NCBI GenBank assembly: GCA_002104905.1 | Contig: MCFE01000081.1 | Span: 116,028-180,027, forward strand | Length of the DNA: 64,000 bases | Direction: 5' to 3' | Origin: Basidiobolus meristosporus CBS 931.73 | Taxonomy: Eukaryota; Basidiobolomycota; Basidiobolomycetes; Basidiobolales; Basidiobolaceae | Part shown: piece by piece, positions 34,001 through 45,977 of the stretch | Layout: every line of letters starts with the position of its first letter | Numbering within the stretch: position 1 is the first letter of the stretch | Position numbers and translations under genes: made by a program | Notes under the pieces: model-generated | What the model was told of the DNA's origin: nothing | Database searches by the model: none | What the model saw: the letters and a program-made list of their open reading frames with translations, nothing else

Positions 34001-36760
34001 CAAGCCAACTGAGGCTCACTCAAGCGAGCACACCAATATGAAGAGTGAACACTCGGCCAAGCCAACTGAGTCTCACTCAAGCGAGCACACCACCATGAAG
34101 AGTGAACACTCGGCCAAGCCAACTGAGTCTCACTCGAGCGAGCACACCACCATGAAGAGTGAACACTCGGTCAAGCCAACTGAGGCTCACTCAAGCGAGC
34201 ACACCACCATGAAGAGTGAACACTCGGCCAAGCCAACTGAGTCTCACTCGAGCGAGCACACCACCATGAACAGTGAACACTCGGCCAAGCCAACTGAGTC
34301 TCACTCGAGCGAGCACACCACCATGAAGAGTGTACACTCGGTCAAGCCAACTGAGTCTCACTCAAGCGAGCACACCACCATGAAGAGTGAACACTCGGCC
34401 AAGCCAACTGAGTCTCACTCGAGCGAGCACACCACCGTGAAGAGCGAACACTCGGCCAAGCCAACTGAGTCTCACTCAAGCGAGCACACCGCCATGAAGA
34501 GTGAACACTCGGTCAAGCCAACTGAGGCTCACTCAAGCGAGCACGCCACCATGAACAGTGAACACTCGGCCAAGCCAACTGAGTCTCACTCAAGCGAGCA
34601 TGCTACCGAGAAGAGTGAACACTCGGCCAAGCCAACTGAGTCTCACTCAAGCGAGCACACCACCATGAAGAGTGAACACTCGGTCAAGCCAACTGAGTCT
34701 CTACTCCAGCGAGCACACCACCGTGAAGAGCGAACACTCGGTCCAAGCCAACTGAGTCTCACTCAAGCGAGCACACCACCATGAAGAGTGAACACTCGGT
34801 CAAGCCAACTGAGGCTCACTCAAGCGAGCACACCACCATATGAAGAGTGAACACTCGGCCAAGCCAACTGAGTCTCACTCGAGCGAGCACACCACCATGA
34901 AGAGTGAACACTCGGTCAAGCCAACTGAGGCTCACTCAAGCGAGCACACCACCATGAAGAGTGAACACTCGGCCAAGCCAACTGAGTCTCACTCGAGCGA
35001 GCACACCACCATGAACAGTGAACACTCGGCCAAGCCAACTGAGTCTCACTCGAGCGAGCACACCACCATGAAGAGTGTACACTCGGTCAAGCCAACTGAG
35101 TCTCACTCAAGCGAGCACACCACCATGAAGAGTGAACACTCGGCCAAGCCAACTGAGTCTCACTCGAGCGAGCACACTACCGTGAAGAGCGAACACTCGG
35201 CCAAGCCAACTGAGTCTCACTCAAGCGAGCACACCGCCATGAAGAGTGAACACTCGGTCAAGCCAACTGAGGCTCACTCGAGCGAGCACACCACCGTGAA
35301 GAGTGTACACTCGGTCAAGCCAACTGAGTCTCACTCGAGCGAGCATACTACTGAGAAGAGTGAACACTCGGCCAAGCCAACTGAGGCTCACTCAAGCGAG
35401 CACAGCACTATGAAGAGTGAACACTCGGTCAAGCCAACCGAGGCTCATTCCAGTGAGCATACCACTGTGAAGAGCGAACACTCGGTGAAGCCAACTCAGT
35501 CTCACACAACCGAGCGTACTAATGAGAAGAGCGAACACTCCGTCAAGACAACTGAATCTCACTCAAGAAAGCACACTAACGAGAAGAGTGAACACTCGGT
35601 CAAGCCAACTGAGTCTCACTCGAGCGTGCACACTACGGAGAAGGGCGAATACTCGGTCAAGTCAACTGAGTCTCACCCAAGCGAGCACGCCACCATGAAG
35701 AGCGAACACTTCGTCAAGCCAACTGAATCTCACTCCAGGAAGCGCACTGCCCAGACGAGTGAACACTCGGTCAAGCCAACCGAGTCTCACTCAAGCAAGC
35801 ATACTACCGTGAAGAGCGAGCACTCGGTCAGGTCAACTGAGTCTCATTCGAGCGAGCAAACCACCGTGAAGAGTGAGCACTCGGTCAAGCCTACTGAGTC
35901 TCATTCCAGCGAGCACACTACTGAGAAGGGCGAACACTCCGCCAAGCCAACTGAGTCTCAATCAAGCGAGCATACTGCCGTGAAGAGTGAATACTCGGTC
36001 AAGTCAAACGAGCCTCACTCGAGCGAGCACACCACCGTGAAGAGCGAACACTCGGTCAAGCCAACTGAGTCCCATTTAAGCGAGCATACTGCCGTCAAGA
36101 GTGAGCATTTAGCTAAGCCAACAGAATCAAGAGAGCGCGCTACCATGAAGAGTGAAAGCTCGATCAAGCCTACTGAGTCTCATTCCGGCGAGCGCACTAC
36201 GGTGAAGAGCCTGCCCTCGTTCCCGCCAGTTGAGTCTCATCCCAGCGAGCCCTCTGCTGTTAAGAGTGGGCATCCAACCAAAGCTACTGAGGCGCATTCA
36301 GTCGAGCATACTACTGTAGTGAGTGAATATTCCTCAAAACCATCGGAATCCCATACCAGTGAACGTGCTATGGCTAAGAGTGAACACCCAACTAAGGCAA
36401 CTGAGTCTCCTTCCAGTGGGCACACTGCGGTGAAGGTGGAGCATTCTGCAAAGCCTGCTCAATCCCATTCTGCCGAACATGTCACCATGCGGAGCGAACG
36501 CCCCACTATGATGCATAAAGCCTCGGAGAGTCAGCACTCTTCTAGGACAGTTGGGTCCCATTCTATTGCGCGTGGTGCCTCCATGGACGAGCCTTTGACT
36601 AAGGCGGAGATGTCTCAAACCAGTGTACATAATATTTACAAGAGCGGAGGCTTAACCAAACCAACAGAGTCTCTTTCTAGCGAACACATTGTCACCCACA
36701 GCCAGTATCCGACTAAGCCAGCGGTGTCTCTTTCAAGCCACCTTCAAGTCTCTTCAACCA
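31080..36760 (+). repeat. 57-bp coding minisatellite (megasatellite)
   Basis: About 100 tandem units encoding a 19-residue repeat with alternating SEH / KSEHS / KPTESHS. The units at the two edges are diverged; those at about 32200-35480 are nearly identical. A higher-order duplication of 14 units (798 bp) is visible: about 33740-34535 recurs from 34540. All four frame-breaking indels lie in the homogenised core. Confidence 0.95.
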
Positions 36761-37317
36761 GTCGCTCATCAATCACGCCAATTGAACCAAATTGGTGCTT
36801 GAATTATACAGTTACTGTGACAAAAACCGTTACTGTGAGTACAGCTTCAACTACTGTCGCTGCGACTGCCACTGCTGCTGGATGTATTGATGGCCAGCAT
36901 ACTTGCATTGACTCGGGGCTTTCAAATAAGTTTACTATTTGCTCAAACAACAACTTGGTGCATCAAGAATGTGCCCCAGGTACAGTTTGTCGTACCTTCA
37001 TGGACTCGATCATATGTGACTGGCCTTACGAAGATTAGTAACTATTAGACTCCAAATATCAATGAAATAGAGGTTAAATAAAGTATATTTTGAACTACCA
37101 TCCAGATATTATGGGGGAAATAGTAGTTTTTAATTGGTAACCATTTGATCTACACTGTAACGTGTGTTTATTACCAAGAAATACAATATCAGATACAAGT
37201 TGCAATTTGAATCTTTACATAATAATTATGTGTAGAAGAAATTTTAATTCTCCTCTTATTGCGATATCTTGGGAAAACTTATTCAAGAAACCGTACACAT
37301 TACAGACAGTTTGTTTG

Positions 37318-37369
37318 CGTTGTAAGAGATTTGGATATAGTGGAAGTGAATGGTAGGACAAGTAGATTA
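37318..37369 (-). repeat. Scrap of copia LTR (reverse)
   Basis: TTGTAAGAGATTTGGATATAG... matches the reversed 3' end of the LTR; abuts a forward LTR at 37370. Confidence 0.6.
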
Positions 37370-38340
37370 TGTTGAAAATTTTGTAATTACAACTAGACAT
37401 TCACATAAATTGGTCACTTGGATCATTACCTACAAATCGTAGAGAATTCTGAGCAAATTCCTTGTTGGAATTCACTTTGAATATTTTCACAAAAACTTCA
37501 TGTACCCAGCAAATGTGATTTCTCAAAGCTGCTCAAACAGCCCCAAACTTTGTAAACATGCTCTTGGGGCCTTCCTAAACATATTCTACATATGTGTATT
37601 GCCAATACCTTGTAAAAGAATCAACATACTTTTGTTGTAAAAATTCGTATTTCCACCTAAATATTCACCTAACTTAGTCACTTAGATCATCACCTTCAAA
37701 TCCTAGAGAATATTGACCAAACTCCTTGTCGGGATTTACTTAGAATATTTTCACCAAAATACCAGGTACCCAGAACATGAGAATTCTCAAAGTTGTCCAA
37801 ACAGCCCCAAACTTTGCACACATGTTCTTGGGACCTTCCTTAACCTATTCTACGTGTTTGCAATGCCAAGACCAGGTAAAAGTATAAATACTACTTTTAC
37901 ATTCAATAAATCATTAAGTGAAAACCACATAATCTACTTGTTCTCCAAATCACTTCCAATATCTCCAAGACTCTTACAACAACTTTTCCATTCAACAAGT
38001 CATTGAGTGAAAACCACATAATCTCCTTGTTCTCTGAATCACTACCAATATCTCAAGTGCTGTTACAACACATTATAAGCAAAAAGCTATAACTGTCTGG
38101 AATGTCTACTACTGCTATTACTGTAACTTTTCCCTCTGCTGAAAAAATGTATGGATCCAACTACCATATCTGGAAGGTGAAGATGTAGATGCTACTACAG
38201 GAACAAGACCTTTGGGCTATTTTTATGGGGAATAAATGCCCTCCAAAAGGTGTAGGGAAGCCATACAGTACCAGAAGAAAGTACAAAATGCTCTTAACTG
38301 CATTTGCCTTGAGCCTATTAATAGTAACTTGGTCACACAG
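37370..38340 (+). mobile_element. Old truncated copia element split by a younger solo LTR
   Basis: A diverged forward LTR occupies about 37370-37632 and 37987-38070, interrupted by the solo LTR 37633-37981. It is followed by a decayed primer site (CATTATAAGCAAAAAGC) and about 270 bp of gag remnant (ACTGCTATTACTGTAACTTT, PSAEK, W K V K M) with stop codons. It ends against a reversed LTR near 38349. Confidence 0.8.
37633..37981 (+). repeat. Young copia solo LTR with intact target duplication
   Basis: 349 bp, TGTTGTAAAA...TTACAACA, flanked by the 5-bp duplicate ACTTT (37628-37632, 37982-37986). Contains the segment absent from the 5' LTR of the 19873 element. Confidence 0.93.
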
Positions 38341-38348
38341 GTGGATCC

Positions 38349-41144
38349 TGTTGTAAGAGTCTTGGCAATAATGGAAGTGATTGGGAGAACAGGTAGATTA
38401 TGTGGTTTTCACTTAATGATTTATTGAATGTAAAAGTAGTATGTATACTTTAACAAGGTCTTGACATAAAAAGCTCATAGAAAAGGTTAAGGAAAGACCT
38501 AAGAATATGTGTGCAAAGTTTGGAGCTGTTTGGACAACTTATCTAATTTTCATGTTCTGGGTAAATATTCTAAGTAAATCCCAACAAGGAATTTGGTCAG
38601 TATTCCCTAGGATTTGAAAGTAATGATCTAAGTGATTAAGTTAGGTGGATATTAAGGTGGAATTACAAATTTTACATCACCCCCACTCAGCTAAATGTTC
38701 ATACTGACTAGTCCTAATTTTGACCTAAGATATTCAAACTTGTCTCTAGGTAATGGTTTGGTAAATATATCTGCTATCATTTTGTCTTGAGGACAGTAAA
38801 TCAAGCTAATCAAGTTATTCTCTATTGCTTCACATATGAAATGATGTCTAATATCTATGTGCTTAGTTCTAGTATGAAAAGTTGGATTTCTACCTAATCT
38901 TATACATCCTTGATTATCCTGAAATAAAGTAATAGGCATTTTTTGACATAGGCTCAAATCTATAAACAGCTTTCTTAACAACATTGCTTCTTTTGTAGCT
39001 TCACAGGCTGCCATATACTCTGCCTCTGTGGTGGAAAGTGCTACAGTTAGTTGCTTTTTTGAATTCCATGAAATTGCTCCTTGACAGTAAAGAAAGGTGT
39101 ATCCTGTGGTGGATCTTCTATCTTCTAAATTTTGTCCCCAATCAGCATCAGAGTATCCCTGAAGATCTTGTTCTGAAACATTATAACTGTATCTTGAGCA
39201 GATAACAGTAGTTTCTTTTAGGTATCTAAGAATCCACTTAACCGCTGCAATGTGATCAGATCCATAGTTCTGATTATGCTGGCTGACAACTCCCACTGAA
39301 TATGTGATCACTAGACATGTTCCAAGCATAATATACATCAGACCCTCTACCATATATTGATAAGGAAAGTCAGGGCTTTCAGATGACAACAGGCTCTCTT
39401 GATTTGGATGAGTTTTGACCAAGTTAAGGTTTGTCTCCATTCTGGTAGCTGCAGGTTTACAGTCTTCCATTTGGTACCTCTTTGGTATATCTTGAATATA
39501 CTTGGATTGGCTTAGGGTGATAGTCTGGGTACTTCTGTCTATGGAGAGCTTTATCCCCAAGTAGTAACTGAGTTCTACTAGATTGGACATCTCAAACACT
39601 TTTGATAGGCTTGATTTAGTCTCTTCCAATGTTTCTAGGTTATTGGTGGCAATATTAAGATCATCCACATATAGAGCTAATAGAACTGGATTTGCTCTAC
39701 CTGGCTTATAGTATATGCTACAGTCAGCATTACTCCTTTTGAAGCTCAAAGATTCCAAATAAGTATTTATCTTGCAATTCCAGGCCCTTGGTGATTGTTT
39801 GAGACTATATTGAGATTTTTTAAGCTTGCCAACCATATAATGGTTGTCTTGGTCCACAAGCCCATCAGGCTGGTCCATATACATGTCCTCAACAAGTTTT
39901 AGATTCAAAAATGCAGCTTTTACATCCATTTGATGAATAAAAAACTTATATTTGGCTGCAATAGCCAATATTAATCTGATGGAATTAAACTTGGCTACTG
40001 GTGCAAAGGTCTCAGTATAGTAAAGTCCTTTTGTTTGAGAGTATCCTATGGCCACAAGTCTTACTTTGTATCTTTCAATTTTACCATCAGCCTTATATTT
40101 AGTTTTAAAGACCCATCTGCATCCAATTGATTCTAGATTGATTGGTAACTTGACCAAGCCCCAAGTTTGATTTTCTATCAGGGCCTGATATTCCTCAGTC
40201 ATTACAGATCCCCAAAACTCTGTGTGAGGGCTACTTAGGGCCTCTTTTATAGTCTGGGGCTCATCAATATGGACTGCATAGGCATAGGATAAGTTTGTAC
40301 CCTCATTGGTGCAGTAATTTGGGCTATTTCTTGTCTGGTTGGATCTCCTGGCATATGATACTGGAATGATCACTTCTGGGATATTCCTGGGCACTGATTC
40401 AGGCTGAACCATGGTTGTAGAGTGCTCTGGAGTGAAAAGATTCTCATTGTTTTGCTCTGATTTAATCCTGACTATTGGTTGACTTGAGATGAAGTTTTGT
40501 CATCATCTCATGTTACTTTTTATGAAAATTTTAAATTTCATCAAACAGCACATCCCTGGACTTAAATGGCTTTTTTCTTTGGTGTTGCAGAGTCTGTATG
40601 CTTTACTCTCATTGCAGTGGCCAAAAATATGTATTTTACACTTTTTGGCTCCAGTTTTGATTGATATCTGGCCAGTTTCTTGGCATATGCTGTACACCCA
40701 AATATTCTTAGATGTTCTACACTTGGTCTGTATCCATACCATGCTTCAAATGGAGTAGAAGCACATAGTATTCCATTATAACTCCTATTTTTAAGGTATA
40801 CAGCTGTGGCAACTGATTCTGCCCAATACTCACAGGTCAATTTTTGATCAGGAATCATTTATCTTGCCATATCAGTTAGTGATCTGTTTCCACTTTCTGC
40901 TACTCCATTTTACTGTGGGCAGTATGGTATAGTAGTCTCTTGCTTTATCCCATGAATTTTACAGAAGTGGATGAAGAGTTTAGAGGTATATTCTCCACCA
41001 TTGTTAGGGCATATTTTCTTGATTTTATCACCAGTTTCTCTCTCCACCATGGCTTTAAGCTCCGTGAACTTAGACAGAGCTTCTTCTGTTCTCTCCATGC
41101 AGTAGACCCACATATATCTTGTATAATTATCAATAAAAGTGATT
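38349..41144 (-). mobile_element. Minus-strand copia element, proximal part (LTR plus pol)
   Basis: The 3' LTR lies at 38349-38679 (reverse orientation). The pol region runs from 41144 down to 38691. Its upstream continuation is found 10.15 kb away at 51296-51541, where the element resumes at the adjoining pol position. The LTR is about 331 bp and diverged. Confidence 0.88.
38691..41144 (-). pseudogene. Decayed copia Pol (integrase-RT-RNase H)
   Basis: A clean stretch of 573 codons (40412-38691) covers RT and RNase H, with LYVDDLNIATNN in place of YVDDLIIA, GYSDADWGQN, STTEAEYMA and DIFTKPL. Upstream pieces (40858-40503, 41144-40910) carry integrase sequence (FIDNYTRYMWVY, FEAWYGYRPS) but are shifted or stopped. 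It matches the intact element at 20210 residue for residue over long runs, so it is the same family, but it is inactive. Confidence 0.92.
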
Positions 41145-41179
41145 AGACTTGTTCTATTGGATAGTACCACATAGTGCCA

Positions 41180-42212
41180 GCCTGTTTATAATGCTGGATT
41201 GATCTGGCACTCTACGGCACTATCTGGCACTATATTTTCTACCATGATACCAGTGGTATGATACAGCTACTGGTAATTTTACTCAATCTTACTTATGTTG
41301 CTCAGAATAGTGCTTTCCTTGCGTTATTTACTCTTCATAATGCTCCAGACACATTTCTCTCAATGGATATCTTCTTGTATGAGCATACTGCACATTAATA
41401 AGTATCTTTACTATTTTACCTATTCTGCTGTTTTCTCCAATACATATGACTTTCCTCTGTATTTACCTGCCAATATGCTGAATCTCTTCTGATATCCAAA
41501 TGTGTGCTCTACCCTCACTCTGAAATGATTGAATATCTCATTGTAGAGCTTCTGCTTCCTGCCAAGCACACCATTCCTTGGCTTCCTATAAGCTGTAATA
41601 CATCCTAATCTGTGACAATCCTATTCAATATAGGCTGCATCTGCCATATATTTCTCCCCTCTACTGAATTCAGGATGATTCTCTACCCAGAGTGCTTTGT
41701 CATGCCTACTTCCAGCAAATGGCCTGCTAAACCAGATGATGTTACCCTCAATGTCAGACAGTGCTTGAAACTTCACAGTGTGCCTTGTACTTGCCAGACT
41801 AAAAGTGCCTCTGCCCTCTAGAAGGTCTGTTAATCCTCACTGGGAAGGTATCCAAAATACTCCTGATATGGAACCTGTTGCTGAGCACTCTGGGATATGG
41901 AAGTCTATTGGAGCTTCTAAACCTAGTATTCCAAGCTTGCTCTAGGTCATTCATACACTCTGCAAGGTGGTTCTCCATTGATGTCAGCTGGGAATGAAAG
42001 CTTCTAGGACTTTTGTTGCCATGGATGGTGGGATGAAACCTTGTAGGGCAATAGTTCTGGTAATAGTGGAGAAGCTTAACAAGGGATCTCCTTGAGTAGA
42101 TTGGGGTAGATGGTCCACAATACTTGGAAAAGATCTCCTCTAGTGTGTCACAAGGAAATCCAGTGGTAGTGATGGGATTGATGAGAAAAGACCATTCAGA
42201 TGAGTAAGTCAT
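41180..42212 (-). pseudogene. Harbinger/DDE_Tnp_4 transposase relic
   Basis: A 137-codon open piece (42212-41799) begins MTYSSEWSFLINPITTTGFP. Reading on through about 41780-41480 with one stop gives KFQALSDIEGNIIWFSRPFA, GSRHDKALW, EKYMADAAYI, CITAYRKPRNG and YNEIFNHFRVRVEHTFGYQK. The D...GSRHD...DAAY...N.. .RV.VEHTFG pattern is that of DDE superfamily transposases of the PIF/Harbinger (IS5-like) group. Stops and frame slips show it is dead. Confidence 0.8.
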
Positions 42213-42571
42213 ATTAAAATTGGTAGATGATTGTATGAAGGTGGTTTGAATGAATTCAGCACAATCTGAGTTATTTATCTGATTTTTAATGCATTATGAT
42301 TAAATCTCCATCAATTGCCATGTATCCCATCATTATGTTGCAAAAATTATCCGCAAACAATGCTTTGGTACTTTTATTGATGCTTTGCTCATAGGTCTGT
42401 AATCAAACAGGAAATCTGCAATTGATGTGATCTGATCCGTGTCAACGCAATCCAAGAGGCATCATGCATAATATATGGAAAATTCAACAATCACATTAGT
42501 TTTCATATATATTTCATATAAGACCAGGTTGATGCCAATATACTGCTGTATAAGTATCCAAATCCGTTGCT
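42213..42571. other. Interior spacer of the DNA transposon
   Basis: Between the two oppositely oriented relic ORFs; no coding signal recognised. Expected to hold the divergent promoters of the element. Confidence 0.4.
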
Positions 42572-43487
42572 ATGGTCCCCATACCAAGTCTCAACTCATC
42601 TTTAGTACAACCCAGACAAAACCCATCCCCAAGCTCACAAGCGTGGTCCGGACCGGAAGAGTTGATGTCAGATCCATTTGAGTTCTTGCCAAATGATTTT
42701 AGTATGGCCCAAGTGTCTATGATGAGCCTTCATACAGACATTTGGGCACTACTGACTAATCTAGCAGAACTAGATACCTCAGAGAGTCAACAAAGATGGA
42801 AGAATTTGAGTAGAAAGCTGTGGCATGAGTTCTACATCAAGATGCAGCCAATGTATGTAAGAAGATATTTAACAAGACAAGTATTGAAATCAAGAATGAG
42901 CTGAGAGTGAGGGGATATGATGAAGAAGCTGTGCGGGAACAATTTTGCAAGCAATTTGCACAGTACGGGCTGGACATGTCCATTTGTGCCTCAACTTTGG
43001 GAACCAAAGAGATTTTGAATAAGTTTTTGCCTCAAATGACTAATGTACTATGTGATATATTAGTAGAGCTAAGTGGCTTCTAAGAGCAATATACACAGGA
43101 CTCATTCAGGCAACAGCTCCAAAGTATCAGACAGAGGGTAAGTGAATACCTTGAGAAATCAGATGAAGCTTCAGGAGGAAGAATACAGACTGCAAGCAAC
43201 ATCATCCAGATTGCGCCAGCACACCTTGCTGGATTCCTTACCATCTCGTGCAATCACAGCGCGCTGGCACACATCAGTCCAGACTATGCCAACGCCCTTT
43301 ACCAGAATGCCCTGCATTGAGTCAACATGCGTCAGGTCAACGTGCACGCTTCAGAGCAAAACTACCAGAACTTGCCAAACTGCTCATTTAGACACAAGTC
43401 CATTGGAGCAGACCAAGTTGCATCAACATGCAGCATCACATCAAACTCAGCCAAGGGCCATCTCAATGTGTCAAGTAGCGCCTGCGC
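42572..43487 (+). pseudogene. Second ORF of the DNA transposon, 5' part
   Basis: An open piece from 42572 (SDPFEFLPNDFSMAQVSMMS, SESQQRWKNLSRKLWHEFYI) continues after a frame slip near 42850 as NELRVRGYDEEAVREQFCKQ and on to 43487 with two stops. Unrecognised. PIF/Harbinger elements normally carry a second, Myb/SANT-like ORF divergent from the transposase, and position and strand fit that. Interrupted by the gypsy insertion at 43488; the tail continues at 49873. Confidence 0.5.
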
Positions 43488-44558
43488 TGTAGTGGGGTGA
43501 CAGTGACACCCACTGACAGATGTGCTCATTCCCTTATTTTCTACTTCCCTATATCTCTACTACACTTATTTTAGTTTTATCCCATTTGTCTTACCCAATC
43601 AGTACTATCCCATAAGCCGGTTGACTATCACACCTGCTTACCTTATTGCATAAGTTAACCCTCACTTTATGTAAGATTACTAGCTATAAGTACTTCTATA
43701 TTAGGCAAGTACCCGCGCCAGTACCCGTGACACATGATCAGCCCGTGTCACCATCCATACCACTTCCATACCATATATGGTATCCCCATGTTACACAGGT
43801 TTCAGAATACTGATTCCTGATTGGTCGGATGTGCTGTGCCTCTTAGAACCTTCCGGCACCTACTTAGAACATTCTTAGGTCATTCTGATGTCATTAAGAT
43901 TTCTATTGATCTCCGGAACCTTCTGGAACACCATGATTAGTAATCACTTAGCCAGTAAGAAAAGTATATAAGGGAGGCTATCCCTCAACAATAAATCATC
44001 ATCCCTTTTATCAATATACCGACTTGTTGATTAGTGTGATCACTGCTACCTGCTGCTACCTGAACTTCCAACCCTAGACCACAGGACACTCCCAGGAAAC
44101 CGCGCTGACAGCCAACTGACCTTGGAGGCACTACTTGTGAGGAATACTCAGAGTAGGTATCTTTTATTATATTTGATTCTTTCCCAAGTTTGTTCTTGTA
44201 CAGGCAAAGATACTTTTCTGTCTTTGTAACTATTGACCAAAGCTGCATTCTTATCAAGTCCCTGCTGGTGGAGTTTACAGTTGTTTTGACTTTGGAAGCT
44301 TTAGTACATTGTCATCTCAAAGGACGCTGAACCCAGCACATACTTTTGTTAAGACGCCAACTAAGTTGGGGATTGTAGCTCAATAGTTTTCCCTTGACAA
44401 GCTTGTGGCTTTATTCCCCTTCACATTAGATTAGAGACAGAACCCAAGTATTCCTAGCAAGCTTTTGCCAGAGGTTATCGCACCCAGTGAACACCCCACA
44501 CACAAAACACTTGAGAAGTGTTGGACGTATCTCTCCCTTGGACCTATACACCACCACA
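43488..44558 (+). repeat. 5' LTR of gypsy element (long form)
   Basis: 1071 bp. Contains TATATAAGGGAGGC (about 43967) as promoter candidate and AATAAATCATC (about 43991). The segment from about 43566 to 44349 has no counterpart in the 3' LTR. Confidence 0.9.
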
Positions 44559-44699
44559 TATTTGGCACCCAACGTGGGGGGTTCATACAAGCTCCCTAGG
44601 ACCCAACAAGATTTACCTGAAGATTTGAGCTGTTATCCACCTATTGAAAAGAGACTACCGATATTACCAAGATTACAACACCAACATACCTGCCCAAAA

Positions 44700-45962
44700 A
44701 TGAACTCTATGCCATTACCACTCTCACATGGAGCCCCACAGTTTGATGGAAAGAATGTGGAGAGCTTCATATTCAAATGGGAGAAGCTCTGCAAGATGTG
44801 CAGCCTATCTGAACAAGAAATGGCTGAAGACTTCCCCTACTACTGCACCGATGATATTACCACTAAGCTTCTCAGACAAGGAGACATTCTCACTGACTGG
44901 GCCTTAATGAAGACCTACCTACAGACCAAGTATGGTAGACCCCAGATATACTATGGAATTGAAGACCTCAGGCACTTTGGAAGAACTGGACTTTCCAAGC
45001 TACCACTTGAAGAGTTCATTCAACAGTATGAAGATATGGCCAAGCCACTCCTAGAGTCCCAGGCTATAACTGAGTTTACCATGACACTTTACCTTGCACA
45101 AGGGCTTCCCCAGGACTTGGCAAGGAAAGTTGACTTACATGCAGCCAAGGATGACAAGTCTGGCATTCCTTGCTTTGCAGAGATGAAACGTGTTCTCCTA
45201 GAGGCAAAGCAAACTTCTACCTTTATGAGACTCCTGACATCTAATCTGCCAGACCAGTCAACCAAGGAGCCAAGGAGTGCTGCTGCTGACAATCAGACCT
45301 ACACTACCGACAGAATTGACCAACTTGCTGAACAGCTACAAAAGCTAGCCCTCAAGATTAATGGCTCAGCTGAGGTTGCTACTGAGGGACAAAGACCTTT
45401 GCCTAGGCACTGCATCTGGTGTGACTCTACTCAGCATGCCAGACGAGAATGCTCAGAGCTTAGCCAGCTACTCAGAGAAGGAGCAGTACAGTTTGATGCT
45501 GATGGAATGCTTGCTGACAAGGAAGGAAGAAGGATTCCCACTAATTTCCGAAGAGGAGGGATGAGAGCCCTTTTCCAGAAATCTGACTCAGCAACCAGAA
45601 AGATTACTGTTGATGCCCCTATTGGGACACATAAAGTGAATCCAAGCAGCCCTGACAACAGACAATATGAAGTTGATGCCTTTGCTACCAAAAGACACCT
45701 CCCTGAAGAACCTGCCAAACCCATCCTTAGAAGACCACAATTTGAAGAACCTGAAGTTGTTATTGACAAGAGGCCTAGTATGCTGCCCACCCAAAATCCA
45801 TCGCCTCACTTTCAGATGACCTCAAAGATAGCAAGCTACTCAAGCCCTCAACTGATTACTGAGAAGCTGCTGAAGCAGAACCTCACTTTGTCGGTTGGAG
45901 AAATCATGAGTGTATCCCCATCTGTTAGGAAGACCTTTGATGAGCAGCTTAGAACAAGATGA
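44700..45962 (+). CDS. Gypsy Gag-like protein
   Basis: First ATG at 44700 (MNSMPLPLSHGAPQFDGKN). The retrotransposon Gag fold is suggested by FDGKNVESFIFKWEKLC, DWALMKTYLQTKYG, LEEFIQQYEDMAKPLL and LAQGLP. A Cys/His cluster (CIWCDSTQHARREC, C-x2-C-x4-H-x4-C) forms the zinc knuckle. It ends at TGA 45960-45962; the next ORF is in the same frame, so the stop may be a nonsense change in what was a longer Gag-Pol. Confidence 0.85.
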   Translation: MNSMPLPLSHGAPQFDGKNVESFIFKWEKLCKMCSLSEQEMAEDFPYYCTDDITTKLLRQGDILTDWALMKTYLQTKYGRPQIYYGIEDLRHFGRTGLSKLPLEEFIQQYEDMAKPLLESQAITEFTMTLYLAQGLPQDLARKVDLHAAKDDKSGIPCFAEMKRVLLEAKQTSTFMRLLTSNLPDQSTKEPRSAAADNQTYTTDRIDQLAEQLQKLALKINGSAEVATEGQRPLPRHCIWCDSTQHARRECSELSQLLREGAVQFDADGMLADKEGRRIPTNFRRGGMRALFQKSDSATRKITVDAPIGTHKVNPSSPDNRQYEVDAFATKRHLPEEPAKPILRRPQFEEPEVVIDKRPSMLPTQNPSPHFQMTSKIASYSSPQLITEKLLKQNLTLSVGEIMSVSPSVRKTFDEQLRTR

Positions 45963-45977
45963 CAAGCTGTTGAACAT

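Larger units (their letters stand above)
29488..37038 (+). pseudogene. GH16 glucanase with giant Ser/Thr/His-rich repeat and CBM19-like tail; frame broken as given
   Basis: Signal peptide MRVSWFQNYRAALIAASLSALHAEA, then a GH16 module in eight exons: 29488-29619, 29676-29701, 29758-29895, 29954-29982, 30040-30190, 30249-30252 (microexon), 30309-30444, and from 30513. Catalytic motif ASGEIDIVESRGN is intact. After DYVKVWSD the last exon runs into about 100 copies of a 19-residue unit (consensus SEHTTMKSEHSVKPTESHS, 57 bp; about 31080-36760), then a Thr/Val-rich stalk and a Cys-rich C-terminus (CIDGQHTC...ECAPGTVC), like the CBM19 at the end of yeast chitinase. Predicted as a cell-wall or secreted glucanase with a long O-glycosylated, His-rich spacer and chitin anchor. 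Four indels (about 33476 +1, 34698 +1, 34741 +1, 34836 +2) put the parts in three frames; net +5 does not restore the frame. This is either real decay or consensus error in a repeat. Confidence 0.85.

Noticed and set aside
31080-36760. CRISPR-like array
   Set aside because: Units are contiguous 57-bp coding repeats without unique spacers, in a spliced eukaryotic gene.
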